From Deltaproteobacteria bacterium (GTDB lineage Bacteria > Desulfobacterota > DSM-4660 > Desulfatiglandales > HGW-15): a stretch of DNA of 11,533 nt. The stretch's first letter is position 1, and each line of letters opens with the position of its first letter. The translations under genes were made by a program, and so were the position numbers. Location of the stretch: the NCBI GenBank assembly GCA_024641835.1, contig JAHECH010000066.1:1-11533 (forward strand). The letters are read 5' to 3'. The notes beneath the pieces are model-generated. The model was given only the letters and a program-made list of their open reading frames with translations, was not told the origin of the DNA and did no database searches. Below, piece after piece: positions 7,166 through 11,533 of the stretch.

Positions 7166-7897
7166 ATGAGCAAAAGAAGCCGTGTATTTGCGCTGTGTTG
7201 GGCATTGATGTTCCTTCTGGGCGGGACGGGCGCTCGCGCGGAACAGGGTCCAGGGGCTTGCGTAACCTGCCACGGCTTTCTCGGCGGCCAACTGGCGCGT
7301 CCCATCGCAGAATGGGACGCTTCGGTCCACCGACAGGTGGGAACAACCTGCGATTCCTGCCATGGGGGAAATGCAGCCGTTGATGTGGGGAATATAAAGA
7401 ATCTCTCCCCGCAGGAGTTCGAGGATAGACGCTCCCGCGCCATGTCGAAATCACACGGTTTCATCGGAAAGCCTTCAGGCAAGGCGATGTTCGCCATGTG
7501 TGCGCGGTGCCACGGTAATTCCGTGGACAGATACGCAAGCAGCATCATGGGCATGGCCTATCTTGACGGCAAGGGAGGGCCCTCGTGCGTTGCCTGCCAC
7601 AACGCCCACAACAACATCATGCCGGCGGTCCCCAAGTCCTGTGAGCCCTGCCACAAGGACACGACCGGGTTCAACCGCATAGACCCTATGAATGTGAGTG
7701 AAGCGACAATCAACGAGCTTTCAACCATAAGGATAGGGCTCGCCGAGGAGAAAGCGAAGGGAGCCAAACCGCGGCTGGCCCCCGAGTTCCCCGAAGAACT
7801 GGATTCTTACCAGATAGGGCTTCTGGCCTTCGCCGGGGTGTTCGTCATGTTCGTCATCGGCCTTCTTGTCTACGTGGTACTGGAAAAAAGGAGATAA
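7166..7897 (+). CDS. Pentaheme c-type cytochrome with C-terminal membrane anchor
   Basis: Probable periplasmic heme subunit of the Rieske/cytochrome b complex encoded just downstream. The product has 243 residues with a signal peptide (about 1-25, cleavage near ARA|EQ). Five CXXCH motifs follow at about 32 (CVTCH), 62 (CDSCH), 112 (CARCH), 141 (CVACH) and 159 (CEPCH). Isolated His residues such as that in ASVHRQ are likely distal ligands. A single hydrophobic helix at about 216-239 ends in EKRR, giving a periplasm-facing domain anchored at its C-terminus. This topology resembles that of cytochrome c1, which also has a C-terminal anchor, so it may take the place of c1 (inference). Heme spacing and the opening MSKR(S/D)R are shared with the last gene of the operon, so the two are paralogs. 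The next gene begins one base after the stop codon. The ribosome binding site (GAGG near 7154) is weak. Confidence 0.88.
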   Translation: MSKRSRVFALCWALMFLLGGTGARAEQGPGACVTCHGFLGGQLARPIAEWDASVHRQVGTTCDSCHGGNAAVDVGNIKNLSPQEFEDRRSRAMSKSHGFIGKPSGKAMFAMCARCHGNSVDRYASSIMGMAYLDGKGGPSCVACHNAHNNIMPAVPKSCEPCHKDTTGFNRIDPMNVSEATINELSTIRIGLAEEKAKGAKPRLAPEFPEELDSYQIGLLAFAGVFVMFVIGLLVYVVLEKRR

Positions 7898-7898
7898 C

Positions 7899-8162
7899 AT
7901 GAGCGCCGAGGTCATACGCGAAAAGAGGCCTTCCTATTCCGCAGCCGCCATGGTAGTGATCACAGTCCTTGCCCTCATGCTTCTCGGCATGGGCGCTGTC
8001 TTTGCGTACCTCTTGATATCGGGCAGGGGGAATAATTATCTGTTGGGTTCCCTGCTGGCTTTTGAGTTCTTGATCGCAGGCATCGAAGTTCTTCTCTATG
8101 CGAGATACTTTATCGCATTCAGGGAGGTGTGCGAAGACCGCGAGGAGGAACTGCTATGGTAG
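7899..8162 (+). CDS. Small two-helix membrane protein of the bc-type operon
   Basis: I do not recognise a named family. ATG 7899 gives 87 residues; AAGGAGAT (7888-7895) sits just upstream inside the end of the previous gene, which favours this start over an in-frame TTG at 7866. Two transmembrane helices are clear, about 15-41 (rich in Val, Leu, Ala and Met) and about 47-68, separated by a short SGRGNN loop. The N-terminus is basic and the C-terminus is very acidic (CEDREEELLW). It has no heme or Fe-S motif. Its place between the anchored pentaheme cytochrome and the Rieske gene, one base from the former and overlapping the latter by 7 bases, suggests a structural subunit of the complex, comparable with the small single-helix subunits of b6f and bc1. 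That role is inference from context. Confidence 0.78.
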   Translation: MSAEVIREKRPSYSAAAMVVITVLALMLLGMGAVFAYLLISGRGNNYLLGSLLAFEFLIAGIEVLLYARYFIAFREVCEDREEELLW

Positions 8163-8770
8163 ACGCCATGGAGGGAACTAAAGGAGAGAAGACCGGCATA
8201 ACCCGGAGAAGGTTCACTCTGGGCATGCTCATCGCGTCCGGAGCAGGCGCCCTGGGCTCTCTCTTCGCCCTGCTCAAGGTGTTGGTGCCCGAAAAGAAAG
8301 CCGGCTACGTGACTACCATTCAACCGGGCGACAGGCTCGTGTACGCGAAAGGCGGGAACATGGGAACCCCGTTGCGGGCCTCTTCCTTCAATGTCGGAGA
8401 CGCCGTGCTCGCCTTCCCGGCAGGCAAATCATCGAATCCCGCAAATCTCGTCCAGGTGATCAGATTAAAGGAAACGCAATTCGGGCCGCCCACCCACCTT
8501 GATCTTACGGACCAGGGGTTTGTGGCTTACAGTGCCATCTGTACGCATCTCGGATGCACTGTTTCGTGGGTGGAGAATCAACAGGCCCACGCCGCATCGT
8601 TTACGGAGTGTTTCTGTCATAACACCATCTTTGATCCGGCGCGAGGGGCTAAGGTCTTGAGCGGTCCTGCGCCGCTCCCGCTCGCGCAGATCGGCATCAA
8701 GGTCGCGGAGGAGGGGACACTCGTCTTTACGAGCCAATTTACCGGGCCCATAGGCCCGCAGGTATCATGA
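8156..8770 (+). CDS. Rieske [2Fe-2S] iron-sulfur protein of a bc-type quinol oxidoreductase
   Basis: Takes an electron from quinol bound at cytochrome b and passes it to a c-type heme. From ATG 8156 the product is 204 residues. The N-terminus carries a twin-arginine-like RRRFTLGM followed by one hydrophobic helix (about 22-42), the usual uncleaved Tat anchor of Rieske proteins. Box I is CTHLGC (129-134) and box II is CFCH (152-155). Cys129, His131, Cys152 and His155 would bind the cluster, and Cys134-Cys154 would form the disulfide. Box II reads CFCHNTIFD, where most bc1/b6f proteins have CPCHGS.FD; the missing Gly-Ser may lower the redox potential. AGGAGGA (8143-8149) six bases before ATG fixes the start; a GTG at 8129 is less likely. 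The gene overlaps the preceding stop by 7 bases and is followed after 15 bases by cytochrome b. Confidence 0.92.
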   Translation: MVDAMEGTKGEKTGITRRRFTLGMLIASGAGALGSLFALLKVLVPEKKAGYVTTIQPGDRLVYAKGGNMGTPLRASSFNVGDAVLAFPAGKSSNPANLVQVIRLKETQFGPPTHLDLTDQGFVAYSAICTHLGCTVSWVENQQAHAASFTECFCHNTIFDPARGAKVLSGPAPLPLAQIGIKVAEEGTLVFTSQFTGPIGPQVS

Positions 8771-8785
8771 GGAGAGGTTACACCC

Positions 8786-10042
8786 ATGAGCATCTTTACC
8801 TGGTTCGATGAGAGGCTGGAGCTTAAGAAATTCAAGGCGAGATTCCTGGTCAAGACTTTTCCGACGCATCCCACCTTTTTGCTTGGAGAACTGGCGCTGT
8901 ATTCCTTTGTCACGCTTGTAGTAACGGGCGTTTTTCTCGGCCTTTTGTACGAGCCTTCAACGAGAATGGTTTCGCTCTTCGGCTCCATGGTTCCATCTGC
9001 GTATGCGAGCGTGGTGAAGATAGACGTCCTCCCCCTGGGCATGATCATACGCCGCATCCATCACTGGTCGGCCATGCTCATGATCGCCGCGGTGCTTGCC
9101 CATCTGATGCGCATCTACTTCACATCGGCCTATCGGAAGCCCCGGGAGATCAACTGGCTGGTCGGACTCGGCCTGCTGGGAATGTCGCTGCTTGCGGCGT
9201 TTACGGGCTATTTATTGCCCTTCAGCCAGTTCTCGGTGACGGCCACCTCAATAGCCTTTTACGTGGCGAAATCGGTGCCCTGGGTCGGGGACTGGATCTC
9301 ACGACTGCTCTTCGCCGGCGAGTTCCCCTCGGAGGGGACCGTGTCCCGCTTTTTCTTCATGCATGTCATGCTCATACCGGCGGCGCTCGCAGGCCTCATC
9401 AGCCTTCACATGCTCGTTCTGGTAAAACAGAAGCATACGGAACCGCGATCCAACAAGAACCGGAAAGAGGCACAGGGAGGCCGGAGACTTATCGGAATCC
9501 CGGTCTGGCCTGAGCAAAGTGTCATCAGCCTGTCGTTTTACCTGTTCTTTCTGTCCCTCGTCTCTTTGATGGCGACTTATATTCCCCTGAATCCAATAGA
9601 AACGTACGGGCCACCGTCGCCGGGGACCCCGGTCATGCGGCCCGACTGGTATTTTCTCCCCGTATACGGTTTCCTGAAATTGATACCCGGTGATCTCTCC
9701 TTTTCCGTTCTGGGAGGAAAGATCACGCCTGAAACCATGGGCGGAGTCATATTTCCTGGCTTCTTATCCCTCGCTGCTGCGTTAATACCGTTTCTCGACC
9801 AGTGGAAAGAGCCGCAGCATTACATAGTAAATCCGCTTCATCGGCCCTTCATGACGTCCCTGGGCGCCGGGGCCGGTGTTTTCCTTTGCATGACGGCCGC
9901 GGCCGGTTACATAGACCTGCTTCACGTCACGCCAGCGAAAATGACAATCTACGTAATCCTTGCGCCACTCGTGGCCTGGGGCATTACTTACACGCTCCTA
10001 GAGCGCTACAGGAGAAAGAGAGGAATCCATGTCAAAACGTGA
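8786..10042 (+). CDS. Cytochrome b (fused b6/subunit IV type) of a Rieske/cytochrome b complex
   Basis: Membrane subunit that oxidises quinol and carries two b hemes. The 418 residues cover both the N-terminal b6-like part and the subunit IV-like part in one chain. The heme ligands are visible as two His pairs, His92/His106 (13 residues between) and His193/His208 (14 residues between). The 14-residue spacing in the second helix is the b6f-type spacing; mitochondrial-type bc1 has 13. The Qo-site motif is PDWY (286-289), a variant of PEWY. A charged linker at about 214-240 joins the two halves. The C-terminus has further hydrophobic helices and ends with basic residues (ERYRRKRGIH). No Cys is seen near position 35, where b6 attaches heme ci. 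GGAGAGG (8771-8777) precedes ATG. The stop overlaps the next gene by 14 bases, implying coupled translation. Confidence 0.95.
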   Translation: MSIFTWFDERLELKKFKARFLVKTFPTHPTFLLGELALYSFVTLVVTGVFLGLLYEPSTRMVSLFGSMVPSAYASVVKIDVLPLGMIIRRIHHWSAMLMIAAVLAHLMRIYFTSAYRKPREINWLVGLGLLGMSLLAAFTGYLLPFSQFSVTATSIAFYVAKSVPWVGDWISRLLFAGEFPSEGTVSRFFFMHVMLIPAALAGLISLHMLVLVKQKHTEPRSNKNRKEAQGGRRLIGIPVWPEQSVISLSFYLFFLSLVSLMATYIPLNPIETYGPPSPGTPVMRPDWYFLPVYGFLKLIPGDLSFSVLGGKITPETMGGVIFPGFLSLAAALIPFLDQWKEPQHYIVNPLHRPFMTSLGAGAGVFLCMTAAAGYIDLLHVTPAKMTIYVILAPLVAWGITYTLLERYRRKRGIHVKT

Positions 10043-10784
10043 TCGCACTCTTGTCTGCGCCCTTCTCTTGTGCGGCCTGTTTATTCTTTCCCTGGCTGCC
10101 TATGCCGACAAGGGCGAACAAATCGAGAATTCCTGCGTCCACTGCCACTTCCAGCTCCCGGGCAGCAGCTTTGTAGGGGCAGAATCCCACAGTTGGACGG
10201 GATCAATTCATCAGAGAAACGGGGTGACCTGCGACAAATGTCACAGCGGCAATCCGCAAGCAGCGGAGGAGAAGGAGGCCCACCAGGGGGTCCTTCCCTC
10301 CGGCAACCCTCAAAGCACGGTCTACTTCAAGAGCATTCCGTCCACGTGCGGCAAATGCCACGGCGCCCAGTTCTACAAATTTACCCAGAGCGTGCATTAC
10401 CAGATGCTGGAATCCACAGGAAAGGGCCCTGAATGCGTGACCTGCCACGGCTCGATGGTTACCAGCGTGCTGAGGCCCGACAACGTGGCCGCCCTATGCG
10501 AGCGGTGCCATAACGAGAGGATGGGAATCTTCCCGTACATCCCGCAAAAGGCGAAGGCAGTGCTGCTTTTACTGAGGGAGAGCAAGGCGCTTCTCGATGC
10601 GGACACGAAGCTTTATCATCCTGCAGAAGAAACCGCGAAGGCGCGCCTTATACGCAATGCCCGATCTTCTTTGTACTCCGCCACACTGGATTGGCACAAG
10701 TTCGATCTTGACAGGATTACAGGAAACTTGGAAGAAATGTACAATTCTCTGGAAACCTTAGCCTCGGAAGCACCGAATCAATGA
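10029..10784 (+). CDS. Soluble pentaheme c-type cytochrome, paralog of the anchored one
   Basis: Probable periplasmic partner or subunit of the Rieske/cytochrome b complex. The product has 251 residues with a signal peptide (about 1-26, ending AAYA|DK). Five CXXCH motifs start at about 36 (CVHCH), 68 (CDKCH), 107 (CGKCH), 136 (CVTCH) and 157 (CERCH). The intervals of 32, 39, 29 and 21 residues compare with 30, 50, 29 and 18 in the protein at 7166-7897, and the surrounding words (S.H...GVTCDKCHSGN, GPECVTCH) match it, so they share an ancestor. Unlike that protein, its C-terminal 80 residues form a charged, helix-rich tail (KAVLLLLRESKALLDADTK onward) with no membrane segment, so it may be a soluble or docked carrier. 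Its start overlaps the cytochrome b stop by 14 bases, with GAGAGGA upstream. Confidence 0.88.
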   Translation: MSKRDRTLVCALLLCGLFILSLAAYADKGEQIENSCVHCHFQLPGSSFVGAESHSWTGSIHQRNGVTCDKCHSGNPQAAEEKEAHQGVLPSGNPQSTVYFKSIPSTCGKCHGAQFYKFTQSVHYQMLESTGKGPECVTCHGSMVTSVLRPDNVAALCERCHNERMGIFPYIPQKAKAVLLLLRESKALLDADTKLYHPAEETAKARLIRNARSSLYSATLDWHKFDLDRITGNLEEMYNSLETLASEAPNQ

Positions 10785-10867
10785 GCCGCCGGTTATGCTA
10801 TAAATGCCATTCGTATGAAACCGAGTGCGGCTTCTGTGATCATCTGCTTCAATCAGGAGGTCCCTGA
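10781..10867 (+). CDS. 28-codon open frame with CXXCH and CXXCXH motifs, possible remnant
   Basis: An ATG overlaps the stop of the pentaheme gene in the coupled ATGA arrangement and opens a 28-residue frame. It contains CYKCH at residues 6-10 and CGFCDH at 16-21. The first is a heme-binding motif, and the two CXXC pairs ten residues apart also resemble a zinc ribbon or knuckle. There is no signal peptide, so it is unlikely to be an exported cytochrome as it stands. It could be a tiny metal-binding protein, the remains of a further multiheme cytochrome, or chance. The start overlap and the concentrated cysteines (four in 28 residues) are the only support. Confidence 0.3.
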   Translation: MSRRLCYKCHSYETECGFCDHLLQSGGP

Positions 10868-10915
10868 GCCAGAGTTTGCAGCGAGGGTGGTTAAGACTGT
10901 TGAAAGCGCCTCGAT

Positions 10916-10941
10916 TTGTTGGGAACTGTTGTTGGGAACTG
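10916..10941 (+). repeat. Perfect tandem duplication of a 13-base unit
   Basis: The unit TTGTTGGGAACTG occurs twice with no gap (10916-10928 and 10929-10941). It lies in the roughly 125-base spacer between the end of the bc-type operon and the convergent minus-strand gene. No intrinsic terminator with a T-run is obvious in this spacer, although a long-looped CGAGG/CCTCG pairing (about 10882-10914) precedes the repeat. A replication-slippage origin is the simplest explanation. Confidence 0.6.
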
Positions 10942-10992
10942 CGACATTGCACAGATTATCAACGACGACGCCCTCCACCCGTTCCCGGATGC

Positions 10993-11533
10993 TCAGAACG
11001 CGCGGTACAGGGCGATATAATAAGAGAATTCGTTGCTCGAGCTATTTGTCAATCCGGAACCGGCCGAGAAAAGAAGCTGAAGATTGGCAACCAACGGAAG
11101 GCTACCTCCAACGTTGAAGCCGCTGCTCTCCTCTCCATCCACCGCATCGGGAGTCTGGTAGAAGATCTCCCCTCCCAGGTAGAAGTTCTCAGAAAACGAG
11201 TACTGTAGCAGAACGCCGGTGAACCAGTAGTCCTTGTTGCCTGGACCGGGATTGATCCAATAGCCGCCACCTCCATAAGTGGTCCACTTACCGAAGTCCT
11301 TCTGAAACCAGAGCGGCAAGAAATACTGAGCTTCGCCGTTGCCGAGGCCGTTCTCACGGTCCCCTGTGGGAATTTCGATGAGCGGGAACACCCCGATGTC
11401 CGGCAGCGTATCGGTCTGATGCGCAAAGCGGTATTTCATCCCGATCTCCGTATCACCATAACCGAAGTGGGAAGACTCGCCTTCCGGAGCGTCGTATGCC
11501 ATGCGGGCTATGAGGTGAAACTGCGTGTCGGGT
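10993..11533 (-). CDS. Probable outer-membrane transporter/porin, C-terminal part (5' end outside the window)
   Basis: The frame is open to the right edge, so the true start lies beyond 11533; the Met at 11502 is internal. About 179 residues are visible. They show beta-barrel features: alternating strands with many Gly, Tyr, Phe and Trp residues, short turns such as NPGPGNKDYW, and a final RAF giving the C-terminal aromatic of outer-membrane proteins. The order GYGDTEIGMKYRF, then FPLIEIPTG, then a Gly/Tyr-rich strand with GGGGYW, resembles proteins annotated as the MetA-pathway phenol-degradation/transporter family (PF13557). That family name is a resemblance from memory. No heme or metal motif is present. 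It is convergent with the bc-type operon, so it is probably regulated separately. Its substrate cannot be told from this fragment. Confidence 0.75.
   Translation of the reverse strand, partial: PDTQFHLIARMAYDAPEGESSHFGYGDTEIGMKYRFAHQTDTLPDIGVFPLIEIPTGDRENGLGNGEAQYFLPLWFQKDFGKWTTYGGGGYWINPGPGNKDYWFTGVLLQYSFSENFYLGGEIFYQTPDAVDGEESSGFNVGGSLPLVANLQLLFSAGSGLTNSSSNEFSYYIALYRAF

Noticed and set aside
1..11533. CRISPR arrays, tRNA or rRNA genes, insertion sequences
   Set aside because: No regularly spaced repeats, no tRNA- or rRNA-like sequence, and no transposase were recognised on reading both strands.

Overview
The window carries a dense set of electron-transfer genes from a Gram-negative bacterium. 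I count 29 covalent heme c motifs (28 CXXCH and one CX3CH) in six predicted c-type cytochromes. There are also a Rieske Fe-S protein, a b-type cytochrome, and two predicted outer-membrane beta-barrel proteins, the second cut off by the window edge. The multiheme set, the NapC/NirT-type protein with its CX3CH site, and the bc-type complex served by pentaheme cytochromes instead of cytochrome c1 suggest an anaerobic respirer resembling Desulfobacterota. That assignment is an inference with modest confidence. The two leftmost genes look most like the PioA/PioB type of proteobacterial phototrophs and iron oxidizers, and may have a different history from the rest.

Layout. (1) 34-3807, + strand: a pioAB/mtrAB-like porin-cytochrome pair, made of a decaheme periplasmic cytochrome with a long Ala/Pro-rich N-terminal extension and its beta-barrel sheath. 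(2) 3808-4066: a spacer with no convincing gene. (3) 4067-5899, + strand: a small monoheme cytochrome c and a membrane-anchored seven-heme NapC/NirT-type cytochrome. (4) 5900-6583: no intact gene, but on the minus strand the wreck of a sensor histidine kinase (membrane part plus H-box, in different frames), next to inverted repeats. (5) 6584-6931: a second monoheme cytochrome c. (6) 7166-10784, + strand: a tight operon of pentaheme cytochrome with a C-terminal anchor, two-helix membrane protein, Rieske protein, fused cytochrome b and a second pentaheme cytochrome, with spacings from a 14-base overlap to a 15-base gap. A 28-codon open frame with a CXXCH motif overlaps the last stop codon. (7) 10993-11533, - strand: the C-terminal part of a probable outer-membrane transporter/porin, convergent with the operon.

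How the genes may work together (inference). The Rieske/cytochrome b complex and the NapC/NirT-type protein are two ways for electrons to pass between the membrane quinone pool and periplasmic c-type hemes. The monoheme cytochromes could shuttle electrons across the periplasm, and the PioA/PioB-like pair could carry them through the outer membrane to or from an extracellular partner such as iron or a mineral. No extracellular MtrC/OmcA-type cytochrome and no PioC-type HiPIP is present here. The direction of flow (Fe(II) oxidation or extracellular reduction) cannot be decided from the sequence.
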